DNA from: Caldilineaceae bacterium | GTDB taxonomy: Bacteria; Chloroflexota; Anaerolineae; Caldilineales; Caldilineaceae | Assembly (NCBI GenBank): GCA_026645575.1 | Contig: JAPKMW010000015.1 | Span: 82,173 to 146,172 of the forward strand | DNA length: 64,000 nucleotides | Reading direction: 5' to 3' | Shown here: one piece after another, positions 10,111 to 18,381 of the stretch | Numbering within the stretch: the stretch's first letter is position 1 | Layout: each line of letters opens with the position of its first letter | Program-made: the position numbers and the translations under genes | The notes under the pieces: generated by a model | Told to the model about the DNA's origin: nothing | Databases searched by the model: none | What the model saw: the letters and a program-made list of their open reading frames with translations, nothing else

Positions 10111-10608
10111 TCAATTCCTCCTTGGTTGGTAAAGAATAGTGAAGTACCCGCCGGGGAAAGGCGCGCGTGATGCCAAGCAGAATGCTGTGCTTGCGGACTA
10201 CTGACATTGCTTTAGCGCTGTTCACCTCCTTTGTATGCTTGTGCTACTTTTGACCCTGGCCGCCGTTACGTGCAGTGGTAGGAGGGACTGGTCGCAGGCC
10301 GGCTATGATCAAAAGGAGCCGCTACAAATGTTGGTTCTGTGCTTCTTGACAATAAACGTTAGTGGATAAAATGACCTGAAAGTTTGCTACACTGTTGGGA
10401 CGTGTATGGTTGGGATAACAACTTCAGGATGTGTAACAGATGTTAGCATAGAAGATGAAATCGCGCAACCGTGATAAAGCGAGAAGGACATTTCAGCGTT
10501 AGGCCCATCAAACTAGACCTTGAGACGCCGCGCTCTGCCGGTCACGGACTCGCAATGGACAGGGCGAGTCACGGACTTGCGGCGCGCGGTGAGAAGAACA
10601 TTTCAGAA
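10111..10608. other. Intergenic control region of the importer operon
   Basis: About 500 bp without a gene. Reading the minus strand towards the importer, the operon's own AAGGAGG site is at 10117-10123. A second, very strong AAAGGAGGTGA lies at 10222-10232, about 110 nt before the start. The latter is followed immediately by an in-frame GTG (10225) that could open a short leader reading into the binding-protein region, or it may be a ribosome-binding stabiliser in the leader. No convincing -35/-10 pair is visible on the minus strand. The left part (10530-10592) holds two palindrome cores. Confidence 0.45.
10526..10592. repeat. Two copies of the GCGAGTC palindrome in a larger hairpin
   Basis: The cores CCGGTCACGGACTCGC (degenerate left arm, near 10539) and GCGAGTCACGGACTTGC (10564) sit 10 bp apart. 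They are flanked by CGCCGCGC on the left and GCGGCGCGCGG on the right, which can pair. Unlike the other paired hairpins, both cores have the ACG centre on the plus strand. It lies just past the stop of the 799-residue glycosyltransferase gene. Confidence 0.75.
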
Positions 10609-13008
10609 TTAGGGTGCGCTTGCGGCGTGGATCACCACCGTTGTCAGCGCAACAAAGGCATCATTCAGCGCCACTTCCAGTTGATAGTTGCCAGCCGTGA
10701 GCGTTGCCGGTAGCCGGGCGCGCACCCGTTGGCAAACCACATCCGTAGTTTCTGGCGCGGCGTCAAGTTCTGGCGCAATGTCCCCTTGCCATAGGTCAAG
10801 CCGCTCATCACGCACGAGTAAGCGCAGGGTAATCGGACTAGTTGGTGCTGCACCGCCACCCCAGTAGAGATCAACGGTAAGGGGCGCACCAGCCTGTAAG
10901 GGATCGGTTTGCACCTGATACCCAATGATCTCTACCGCTGATGGCAGTGCCAGGGCGACGGGATTGGGGATGCCAATCTCGTCGCGTCGGTAACTGCGTA
11001 CAGGCAGCGTCACCTGGCCGGCAATCACCGAGTCACCTAAGCCATCCAGACGCGAGCGGCGTTGACCGGCGGCAGCCAGTTCATACCAGCCGGTAACAAC
11101 ATCAACCGTCGAACCGCCGGCGCACGGATCGGTGACTTCAAACGGGTAGCGCTCAATCACCCGTTCCCCCGGCGACCAGACTGGGGTTAGATAGCTGCCG
11201 TTGCCGGGTAATTTGTCCACTTGTGCGACCCGGCGGCCATCGCCGTCAATAAAGTGGAGAAATGTAGTCAAACTCCGGTGCGTTGGTTGTTCGGCGCGCC
11301 AGAAGAGGGTTACTTCGTTGCGCTCTTTATGTGGTTTCATGCCCAGCAGCGTTGGGCCATCGTCAAAGCGCACTTCCATGGTGTTGGCCGGTTGGAAATC
11401 TGCCGGCCACGCATTGCTCATTGGCGCATCGATCTTGACCAGCGCCAGCAGCCGTTGCCCATAGGCATCCAGTACCTCTGCCGCCTGCACCCCCGGCCAG
11501 CGTTCGGCTAGTTGTTCGGCGCGCGCCATCTTTTCACCGGGATACGCATAAATTACCCCCTGTCCCACCGGTGGCAGCACCAACGTCTCCACCGGATCGA
11601 GCGCTTTGACCCGGCTGTTGCTGCGCAAAAAGGTAAAGGTGGCGTGGTCGGCCCATAGCGGTTGCAGGAAGACTTCGTACCCCTCGGCGGCCAGCTTTTC
11701 CAGTGCGGCCAGCGCATCCAATTTGTCAGCGTCGTAGGCGTAATAACTTTCAGGCTGTTGGGGAAAGCGCACAAAAAAGTCGTAACTGGCCCAACCGCCG
11801 CTGATGGTGAGCAGCAGTCCGGCCAATGCCGTACCACCCCAGGCCGGTAAACGGAGGGACATGTGGATCGTGCGCCACTGTTGCCACCGTTCAATGAGCC
11901 AACTCAACCCTAAGCCCACCGGCAAAAAGGTGGCCGGCAGCGAAGGCAATGTGCGCGAATAGTTGGGCGCCGCTTCGCTCAAGACCGAGGGCATGAGCAT
12001 GACCAGGCTCCAAATTGCCAGCAGGACCAACGCATTGACATCAGGATCATCTTCCCGCCACCGCCAGAGTCGTCCTGCCCAGAGGCCGACGCCCACCAAA
12101 AAGGGAATAGACAGCAGCGGGTCAAAGACCGGTCGCCCAGCCAAGTTGTGCGCCCATTCCACATCGCCGGCAAAGTTGAACATGCCCAGGACATGGCCGA
12201 CATTTGCCAGCAACGCCCGCCACGGTTGATCGCCACTCACGCGGTCGGCAAAGATCGAAACCTCCGAGGCGTGACCAAAGAAGAAATCGGGGTGGCGATA
12301 GAACTCGATCCCCAGCGGCAGAAAGACCAGAAAGGCGATCACGCCGGTCATGAACAGAATGCCGACGGCGCTGTCCACCGCCAATCGCCGCTCTTTGGGA
12401 TTGCGCCAGAGTAGCCAGGCGGTATAAGCCAGCAAGATAAAGGGGACAAAGCGTCCACTTGGGTGTGTCCAGACGGTCAGACCGGTGAGAATCCCGCTTG
12501 CCGGCAGCGCCCAACGGCGTGACCAAGCGCGCTGGGCATGGTGGGCAAGCCAGTAGGCGCCAAAAAGCAGACTCAGGATCAGCGGCATGGTGATGACCCG
12601 GATGCCATAGTGGCTAAAGTGCAGGTGCCAGAAACTAATCGCCAGGGTGACGCTGGTGCAAAGGGCAATGGTGCGTGAATGGCGGGTCAAAATTGTGCGG
12701 AGCAGCCAATAGGTCGCGGCCACGGCGCCAATGCCGACCAGCGCCGACGCCAGGCGCAAGCTATAGACATGGAAGCCAAGAAAAGTTCCCAGCAAGGCTT
12801 GAAAATAGCTGTAGAGCGCTTCCCGTCCGCCATTGGCCGGCAAAAAGAGGGGCCGATTGCCATACCAAATTTGCTCGGCGTCAATCGCGTTAAAGGCTTC
12901 ATCAAATTGAAAACCGGGCGGCACTTCGCCCAGCTTGTAAAAGCGTAGTACAGCGGCCAGCAAAGTTACCGCCAGCAACAATAGCCAATCACGTCGGTTC
13001 CATTTCAT
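10609..13008 (-). CDS. GT-C fold membrane glycosyltransferase (GT39/PMT_2-like)
   Basis: A 799-residue integral membrane protein. The first helix (about residues 8-26) is followed by an extracytoplasmic loop with the acidic GFQFDEAFN motif characteristic of dolichyl/polyprenyl-phosphate-sugar-dependent GT-C enzymes. About ten more transmembrane helices extend to roughly residue 420. The remaining 380 residues are soluble and probably extracytoplasmic, with beta-rich segments. Such enzymes transfer a sugar from a polyprenyl-phosphate donor to protein or envelope glycan outside the membrane. A second, shorter enzyme of the same class lies at 13646-15616, with a toxin-antitoxin pair between them. 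Acceptor unknown. Confidence 0.82.
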   Translation of the reverse strand: MKWNRRDWLLLLAVTLLAAVLRFYKLGEVPPGFQFDEAFNAIDAEQIWYGNRPLFLPANGGREALYSYFQALLGTFLGFHVYSLRLASALVGIGAVAATYWLLRTILTRHSRTIALCTSVTLAISFWHLHFSHYGIRVITMPLILSLLFGAYWLAHHAQRAWSRRWALPASGILTGLTVWTHPSGRFVPFILLAYTAWLLWRNPKERRLAVDSAVGILFMTGVIAFLVFLPLGIEFYRHPDFFFGHASEVSIFADRVSGDQPWRALLANVGHVLGMFNFAGDVEWAHNLAGRPVFDPLLSIPFLVGVGLWAGRLWRWREDDPDVNALVLLAIWSLVMLMPSVLSEAAPNYSRTLPSLPATFLPVGLGLSWLIERWQQWRTIHMSLRLPAWGGTALAGLLLTISGGWASYDFFVRFPQQPESYYAYDADKLDALAALEKLAAEGYEVFLQPLWADHATFTFLRSNSRVKALDPVETLVLPPVGQGVIYAYPGEKMARAEQLAERWPGVQAAEVLDAYGQRLLALVKIDAPMSNAWPADFQPANTMEVRFDDGPTLLGMKPHKERNEVTLFWRAEQPTHRSLTTFLHFIDGDGRRVAQVDKLPGNGSYLTPVWSPGERVIERYPFEVTDPCAGGSTVDVVTGWYELAAAGQRRSRLDGLGDSVIAGQVTLPVRSYRRDEIGIPNPVALALPSAVEIIGYQVQTDPLQAGAPLTVDLYWGGGAAPTSPITLRLLVRDERLDLWQGDIAPELDAAPETTDVVCQRVRARLPATLTAGNYQLEVALNDAFVALTTVVIHAASAP

Positions 13009-13028
13009 TCACAGATCCAACTATCTCT

Positions 13029-13295
13029 TTAGCGCGCTTCAATCGCCGCCATCAGTAAAAATTTGCCATCAACAATGCGTTCGTAGAGGATCTCGTAACC
13101 CGCCACTTGCCAACGAACAATGTCACCAGTCTGATCCTCTATGCTGTATTCGCCTTCTCGTGGGTAGCCATCTTGAGTTTGTTCCAAGCGATCAAGGGCA
13201 TCAAATAACTGGGTGCCTTTCGTCAGCAAATCAGCAATGATCTTGCGATAGAGGTCATTATAGAGGTCATTAATGATCCAGCGCCACGGTCTCAT
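13029..13295 (-). CDS. Putative RelE/ParE-like toxin of a type II toxin-antitoxin pair
   Basis: An 88-residue protein ending in a compact beta-rich segment (VRWQVAGYEILYERI, then FLLMAAIEAR) that resembles the RelE/ParE fold, though key ribonuclease residues cannot be confirmed by eye. Its ATG lies inside the last 26 bp of the Phd-like antitoxin gene, with GGAG 7 nt upstream, the usual antitoxin-first coupled layout. Residues 9-16 are NDLYNDLY, produced by a perfect 12-bp tandem duplication in the DNA. If this is a toxin, that N-terminal duplication could affect activity. The family assignment rests mostly on context. Confidence 0.55.
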   Translation of the reverse strand: MRPWRWIINDLYNDLYRKIIADLLTKGTQLFDALDRLEQTQDGYPREGEYSIEDQTGDIVRWQVAGYEILYERIVDGKFLLMAAIEAR

Positions 13296-13560
13296 GTCGG
13301 CACTCCTCTACGTATTGTTGGCGAATGTCATCAAGGGTGTAGAGGGGCGCTGTAAACCAGGGGCGGGTTTTTCGGATGATCGCTAACATCGCCTCCATGC
13401 TTAACGCCGTGCGATTCCACTCTTCCACACTGACAAGAATGGCTGCCGGTTGTGACCTGGACATTAACACAAGGGGGCCATCGTCCAAGCGCTCTAATAG
13501 CTCTTTTTGACGCAAATGAACGTCGCTAATCGGCGCCGTTGGCATGATTTTGTCCATCAC
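13270..13560 (-). CDS. Phd/YefM-family antitoxin
   Basis: A 96-residue protein. Residues about 8-50 (ISDVHLRQKELLERLDDGPLVLMSRSQPAAILVSVEEW) match the Phd/YefM DNA-binding dimerisation fold: a short strand, a helix, then the 'G/S-x-P-x-A-I/V-L-V-S/P-x-E-x-W/Y' element. The C-terminal half would wrap the toxin. The gene overlaps the downstream toxin candidate by 26 bp. Known biology: these antitoxins repress their own operon together with the toxin. No operator was picked out. The pair sits between two related glycosyltransferase genes with no obvious functional tie. Confidence 0.75.
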   Translation of the reverse strand: MMDKIMPTAPISDVHLRQKELLERLDDGPLVLMSRSQPAAILVSVEEWNRTALSMEAMLAIIRKTRPWFTAPLYTLDDIRQQYVEECRHETVALDH

Positions 13561-13645
13561 TGTTCTTCCTGCGAAACACTAGCATAAGCCGAATCTGAAA
13601 GTAGTTTATGTTTCGACCCTAGTATAGTTGATCGAGGATGGATGG

Positions 13646-15616
13646 TCAATTCTGGGGCGTGGGCAATGGCGCCGCCTCTGCTATCGTCATGGTATTACTG
13701 ACAACCAGTGTAGCAAGGGGGAGTGCTGTTTCCTGGCCGGTGCCATAAGTGACAAGGTTCAGTGTAGCCGGTTCATACAGCGCGGTAACGACACTATACT
13801 GCCCTTCCGTCAACTGAGACGGTAGCGGCAGAGTCAGATACCCCGGCTTCTCATCACCGGCATTCCAGGTGCTAGGAGGCAACAGCGGCCCAATCGGAAA
13901 ACTGTCCCGCTGGCTGACAACGGCGCCGCTGGCGTCCAGTAAGCGCAAGGTGACACGGTAGTCGATGGTCGGCTTGTTTTGGGCCAGCCAGGTCAGCGTT
14001 GTGAGTAGATAAGCCGGTTCCTCAAGCCGAGCTGGATGTAGCGTGACCGCCGTCGTTTGCAGAAGCAGTTCATTATTGAAGAGCGCCGTCGGTTGACTTT
14101 GCACCTGCGGCTCAACAAAGTGCGGGCTGACAAAGTGGCAGAGGCGCACATCCAACCAGGCGTAACACTCCCGTTGAAAGGCGATGGCCGTTAGAAACTT
14201 GGGTACAAACTCACCGGGATCAACTTCGTTTTCGGCGGTGAGACTCAACCAGAGACCGGGATGGTCAACCAGCGCCTGCCGCAAATGGTCGTCCATCTCC
14301 TCCGGCACCACCGGCGGCGCGTTGACCGGCCAGTAGTCCGGCAGGGGAATCATCGGCGCGGTAAGAAACGTTTTTTCTGTCGGCAGATAATATTTTGCCA
14401 GCAGATGTTGCCGTGGCCCTTCCAACAAAAGAGCCTCATCAGGCTGGCGGTGGGTGGTCAGATACGCAGTCATTTCCCGGTAGGCGCTCTTCTGGTAGGG
14501 CCCAAAATAGTGGGACAAGGCGAGGGCGCTGGGGGGCATCGCAACGAGTAACGCCGCCAGCCCTACCATCCAGTGCCGCCGACCCAACCAGCCGATCCCG
14601 GCGGCAATCACCACCAGCAACGGCGGCATGATGTAGAGCAGATAGCGTGTTGCTAGGGTGCGCGAAACCAGTAACGAGAGTACAATTGGTAGGAGAGCGA
14701 CTAGAAGCAACAGCAGCCAGCCTTGTTTAGGGGCAAAACCAGACAGGTTTGTCAAACCTGTCTGGTTTATGGGTGACAGCAAGGCGACAAACCCCAGTAC
14801 CAGCAATGGCAGGAGAAGATACCCCCAGACCGCGTCGGCGCTGCCCCAGCGAATGGCGGCGAAGGTGAGATCGCGCCAGAGCGCATCGACAAATTGGAGC
14901 GGTGTTGGTTGCGGTCCGCCACTACCACGGAGAACAATTGCCGCCGTGTCGTGAAAGCCAGGAGCAAAGGCCATCCAGAGCGCCAACGGTGCGAGGGTCA
15001 ACAATAGCGCTGCGCCATGCCAAAGCCAGTAGCGCACGGGCAGCCGTTGCCAGATCAGCCAAGCCAAGAGAAAGCAGCCTTCCGCCCCAATCAACAGTAC
15101 ACTGTAGTAATGCAACCCCATCATGCCCCAGTTGACCAGTAGGTACACCCCAACCGTACCGGCGCTCGGGGCGCTTGCCAACTGTTGGGTGAGCAGTATC
15201 GAAGCCAGCGCCAATGCTACCACCAACGTGTACATGCGTGCTTCTTGGCTGTAGTAGACCAGGATGGGCGCGGTGGCAGTCAATAGCATGGCTGTCAACG
15301 CTGTCCAGTTTGTCAAGCCCAACCGGCGCGCCAACTGCCAAACCAGTGGCAGCGCTGCCACGCCGGCAAAGACGGCGAGCAGGCGCAAGGCAAATTCACG
15401 CTGCCCAACGCCGAGCGACCAGTAGTGCATGAGCAATTGCCAAACGGGTGGGTGTTCAAAGGCGGCGCGCCAGTGGAAATCGCTGATCGCCGCCGGGGTC
15501 GCCCGCGCCATCAGCGCCGTGGCCGCCTCATCATAGGCCAGCCCTTTGGCATCCAATGCCCAGAGGCGCAAAGCAAAGGCGGAGAGCAGCAAAAGCAGCA
15601 AGGCAAGACGGTGCAT
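13646..15616 (-). CDS. GT-C fold membrane glycosyltransferase (GT39/GT83-like)
   Basis: A 656-residue protein with an N-terminal helix, then the GLAYDEAATALMAR motif (acidic YDE of GT-C enzymes) and the H-x-P-P-x-W loop (FEHPPVWQLLMHYW). About ten transmembrane helices extend to roughly residue 375, followed by a soluble C-terminal domain. It is similar in plan to the 799-residue enzyme at 10609-13008 but diverged. Residues encoded at 14736-14768 (NQTGLTNLSGF) come from a perfect 33-bp palindrome inserted in frame in a loop between helices. Function: transfer of a sugar from a lipid-phosphate donor at the outer face of the membrane; acceptor unknown. Confidence 0.8.
   Translation of the reverse strand: MHRLALLLLLLSAFALRLWALDAKGLAYDEAATALMARATPAAISDFHWRAAFEHPPVWQLLMHYWSLGVGQREFALRLLAVFAGVAALPLVWQLARRLGLTNWTALTAMLLTATAPILVYYSQEARMYTLVVALALASILLTQQLASAPSAGTVGVYLLVNWGMMGLHYYSVLLIGAEGCFLLAWLIWQRLPVRYWLWHGAALLLTLAPLALWMAFAPGFHDTAAIVLRGSGGPQPTPLQFVDALWRDLTFAAIRWGSADAVWGYLLLPLLVLGFVALLSPINQTGLTNLSGFAPKQGWLLLLLVALLPIVLSLLVSRTLATRYLLYIMPPLLVVIAAGIGWLGRRHWMVGLAALLVAMPPSALALSHYFGPYQKSAYREMTAYLTTHRQPDEALLLEGPRQHLLAKYYLPTEKTFLTAPMIPLPDYWPVNAPPVVPEEMDDHLRQALVDHPGLWLSLTAENEVDPGEFVPKFLTAIAFQRECYAWLDVRLCHFVSPHFVEPQVQSQPTALFNNELLLQTTAVTLHPARLEEPAYLLTTLTWLAQNKPTIDYRVTLRLLDASGAVVSQRDSFPIGPLLPPSTWNAGDEKPGYLTLPLPSQLTEGQYSVVTALYEPATLNLVTYGTGQETALPLATLVVSNTMTIAEAAPLPTPQN
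14736..14768. repeat. Perfect palindrome embedded in the glycosyltransferase coding sequence
   Basis: AAACCAGACAGGTTTG and CAAACCTGTCTGGTTT pair perfectly over 16 bp around a single central T. The 33-bp length keeps the reading frame. It encodes NQTGLTNLSGF between predicted membrane helices, the sort of place where an inserted peptide is tolerated. No second copy was noticed in the window. Confidence 0.85.
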
Positions 15617-15663
15617 GGGTGGAAGTATACCAGCCTAACCCGTCGTCGGTCAATGTAGTGGGG

Positions 15664-15767
15664 ATCACAAACCTAATTTCTGTCAGAAACGTAACTGCTC
15701 CGCTCCTAGCCAGTCCGTAACTGGCTAGGCGCGGGCTGAGTAATTACTCAGAAACTAGGTTTGTGAT
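15664..15767. repeat. Compound (nested) inverted repeat downstream of the ybjQ-like gene
   Basis: The outer arms ATCACAAACCTAATTTCTG (15664-15682) and CAGAAACTAGGTTTGTGAT (15749-15767) match at 18 of 19 positions. Inside is a second perfect stem, CCTAGCCAGT (15705-15714) with ACTGGCTAGG (15720-15729), plus the small palindrome AGTAATTACT. It would fold as a branched hairpin. It lies between two minus-strand genes and could end the ybjQ-like transcript. Confidence 0.8.
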
Positions 15768-15771
15768 GTCT

Positions 15772-16089
15772 TTAGATCACAACTGCCGTGCCGCTGACGG
15801 CGACCATCAACATACTGCCGCCCTGACCGACGGTTTCATAGTCCAAATCGATGCCGACGACGGCGTTAGCGCCCATCTTGGTGGCGGCTTGTTTCATTTC
15901 GTTGATGGCGATCTCCTGGGCGCGGCGCAACTCTTCTTCATAGGCGCCGGAACGACCGCCGACAATGTCCCGGAAACCAGCAAAGAGATCTTTGAAAATA
16001 TTGGCGCCCAAAATGGCCTCCCCAGTGACCAGGCCAAGATATTGTTTGATGGGCTTGCCTTCAATGGTAGGCGTTGTTGTCACTAACAT
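15772..16089 (-). CDS. YbjQ/UPF0145 family protein
   Basis: A 105-residue protein matching the full length of the YbjQ (UPF0145, 'heavy-metal-binding domain') family. Recognisable segments are [10 protein letters not shown] at the start, [29 protein letters not shown] in the middle, and [25 protein letters not shown] towards the end. Members form ring-shaped oligomers; their biochemical function is not settled and the metal-binding label is historical. It is monocistronic, with a branched hairpin immediately after its stop codon. Confidence 0.92.
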   Translation of the reverse strand: MLVTTTPTIEGKPIKQYLGLVTGEAILGANIFKDLFAGFRDIVGGRSGAYEEELRRAQEIAINEMKQAATKMGANAVVGIDLDYETVGQGGSMLMVAVSGTAVVI

Positions 16090-16244
16090 GGCTCAAACTC
16101 CTTCGCTTTTTTGCTTATTACAAGAGCATAACAGGTGAGCAGTGCGGCTGTAGTGTACCAGTCAACACCTGATGGGTCAGGTGGCAAGCTTCCAGTAGGC
16201 GCTCTGTGTACATGATGACCTGGTGTTGGTGTACGTAGCGCACC

Positions 16245-18056
16245 TTACCGTGTGATGATGGGCAGATAATAGTGAGCCGCAATCCGTATCTCAACGTTTC
16301 TACTGCTTTGAACCGGTGCGCCATCGCCGGTCACGGTAGCAAGTGTCAGGGCCACGGCATAGCGCGTACCCAACGGCGCAACGGGTGCTTGTACATACAG
16401 ATTAATGGTATCGGCCGCCCAAGGCGCTAAATCGGGCAGTTGCCAGACGAGAACGTTCCCCTGCACGGTGGGTTGGACAACGCCGTTGCTACCGTGATAG
16501 GTTAAGCTCTCACTGAGTACTGCCGTTAAGGTGATCTGGCGCTGCGGGTTCCAGTCACGGTTCATGTAATCGATCTGAATATTCGCAATTCCGTCCGAGC
16601 CTGTGTGGACCAATGTAGATAGTTGGAGTGACGAATTACGCAGCTCTGGTTGCTGGTTAATATCCGCTACAACTGTTGTACCCGCCGCTGTCCCATCGCT
16701 GCGCCACAATTCGACGCCATATTGCCTGTCATACGCTGGAAAGAAAAGCTGGTTGCCGGCCACAGTAAACAAAACTGCTCCTGAACTATCGAGGGTTGGT
16801 GTAACATCTTTGATGATGGTTGTACCGTCCGCTGTGCCATCGCTGTGCCAAAGTTGTGGACCGTGTACACCATCATCAGCTAATAAGATGGCTTTGTCAT
16901 AGAGGGCGGTTAAGCGGCGAATATAGCTCTCCCCCACCAGATTAATATCTTTGACCAGGAGCGTACCATCGGTTGTCCCATCGCTACGCCACAACTCCAG
17001 TCCATGGACGCTTTCATACCCGACCATCAAGAGCAAATCCCCAACCGGTTGAAATTGTGAAATGAACAACGCTGGTTTTATCAGGTGAGTGCCGGCGGCT
17101 GTTCCGTCGCTTTTGGCAAAGCCTTCGTTTGTCGAAAAGAACAACGTTCCCTGAAAACTGGTAAATGACCAGGGGGCGGAACTCAGGGGGCCTGGATTGA
17201 GATCTTTGACCAGAACCGTTCCTTCCGGCGTACCATCGCTTTTCCATAGCTCGATGCCATGAAGGTCGTCGTCAGCGCGAAAGAAAAGCGTGTCATTCAC
17301 GGCCGTGAGCAACGGATCATACGGCGGAACGATTGGGGGGTGGGCTGTGCTGCTAGTCGTTAGCGCTGTGCCATGCCCAAATTCCCTGAGCATGATCGTC
17401 CCAGCATCTGTGCCATCGCTGACCCATAATTGAATGGTAGCTTGCCCACTGCTGGCTACCAGATAAAGCTTATGGTTGACCTGCGTTACATAGTACGGTG
17501 ACACGCGATCGGTAACTACCTTCGTCCCCGCCGCTGTGCCGTCACTCTGCCAAAGTTGATTGACCGTATTTCCTTGGGCTGCTGTAAAAAAGAGGGCGCC
17601 GTTAACATCGGTGAATGCAGTCGGGTTGGAGCCGGCCAAACCCGGATTGAGATCAGCCACCAACTGCGTACCAGCGCTTGTGCCGTCGGTGCGCCAGAGT
17701 TCAACACCATGTTCGCCATCATCGGCGGCAAAGAAACCAATCCCGCTACTCACGACAATGGTGGAGCGCGGTATAATTGCTTTTATGTGGACGACGCTGG
17801 TTGCCGCTTCCTCTGTCGCCCACAATCCATAACCGTTCACCCCATCGGTAGCGGCAAAGAGTAGACGATTGCCAACTTTGCTTAAATAATGGGGATCTGA
17901 GGACTGAGTGACGCTGCTTGCCGCTTCCCCCGCAATGGTCGGGTTGCTCTCTTCGTTAACCGCTCGCACTGTTGGTGTGCCGAACAATAGTACCATCAGT
18001 AACACGACCAATCCAACCGAAGAGAGACGGCTTCTCCAGGGATTGCTAGAATTCAT
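16245..18056 (-). CDS. Secreted ELWxxDGT-repeat protein with [YF]LP-type C-terminal tail
   Basis: A 603-residue exported protein. The signal peptide covers about residues 1-33 (ends TVRAVNEE). About nine repeats of the ELWxSDGTxxGT type follow, spaced about 45-50 residues apart across residues 60-450 (for example VELWRTDGTSAGT, IELWKSDGTPEGT). This pattern is known from cell-surface proteins of Myxococcota, Bacteroidota and Chloroflexota and is expected to fold as a propeller. A beta-sandwich-like region follows, and the protein ends HYYLPIITR, a tail shared with other secreted proteins in this window. An excellent GGAGG site lies 6 nt before the ATG. Likely extracellular; substrate unknown. 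Confidence 0.85.
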   Translation of the reverse strand: MNSSNPWRSRLSSVGLVVLLMVLLFGTPTVRAVNEESNPTIAGEAASSVTQSSDPHYLSKVGNRLLFAATDGVNGYGLWATEEAATSVVHIKAIIPRSTIVVSSGIGFFAADDGEHGVELWRTDGTSAGTQLVADLNPGLAGSNPTAFTDVNGALFFTAAQGNTVNQLWQSDGTAAGTKVVTDRVSPYYVTQVNHKLYLVASSGQATIQLWVSDGTDAGTIMLREFGHGTALTTSSTAHPPIVPPYDPLLTAVNDTLFFRADDDLHGIELWKSDGTPEGTVLVKDLNPGPLSSAPWSFTSFQGTLFFSTNEGFAKSDGTAAGTHLIKPALFISQFQPVGDLLLMVGYESVHGLELWRSDGTTDGTLLVKDINLVGESYIRRLTALYDKAILLADDGVHGPQLWHSDGTADGTTIIKDVTPTLDSSGAVLFTVAGNQLFFPAYDRQYGVELWRSDGTAAGTTVVADINQQPELRNSSLQLSTLVHTGSDGIANIQIDYMNRDWNPQRQITLTAVLSESLTYHGSNGVVQPTVQGNVLVWQLPDLAPWAADTINLYVQAPVAPLGTRYAVALTLATVTGDGAPVQSSRNVEIRIAAHYYLPIITR

Positions 18057-18381
18057 GAGTTACCTCCAGTGCTGTCAAGTTGTAAGTAGACGCTACGTTT
18101 ACTTTATGGGAGCGATAAAGGCTTGTCAATGCTCTCTTTGGCTTAAATTTGCGTCTGTCTCCTTAGGGAGTAGTAACTTTTTCGTCATAACTAAAAAGTA
18201 CATACTATTTGGGGTGCGAATACCCCAAATGGTACTATTCAAAGGCTCTGTCGCAAAAAGGCGTATAGCCATTCGGGGTATGGGTAGCTGGTTGCTGAAA
18301 GCAGCAATAACGCTATCTCTACACTAAATAGCTACACTCGATTAATCTGGAGTACGCCTACATCCTGACTGCACACCAAAT
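18057..18381. other. Intergenic region between divergent genes, with one strong hairpin
   Basis: This 325-bp gap separates the minus-strand ELWxxDGT gene from the plus-strand AarF-like gene, so it should hold promoters for both. I see no clear -35/-10 pair. It contains ATTTGGGGT (18207-18215) and ACCCCAAAT (18222-18230) around a 6-nt loop, extended by AGTAC/GTACT. This is a clean stem that could be an operator or a repeat remnant. Confidence 0.5.
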
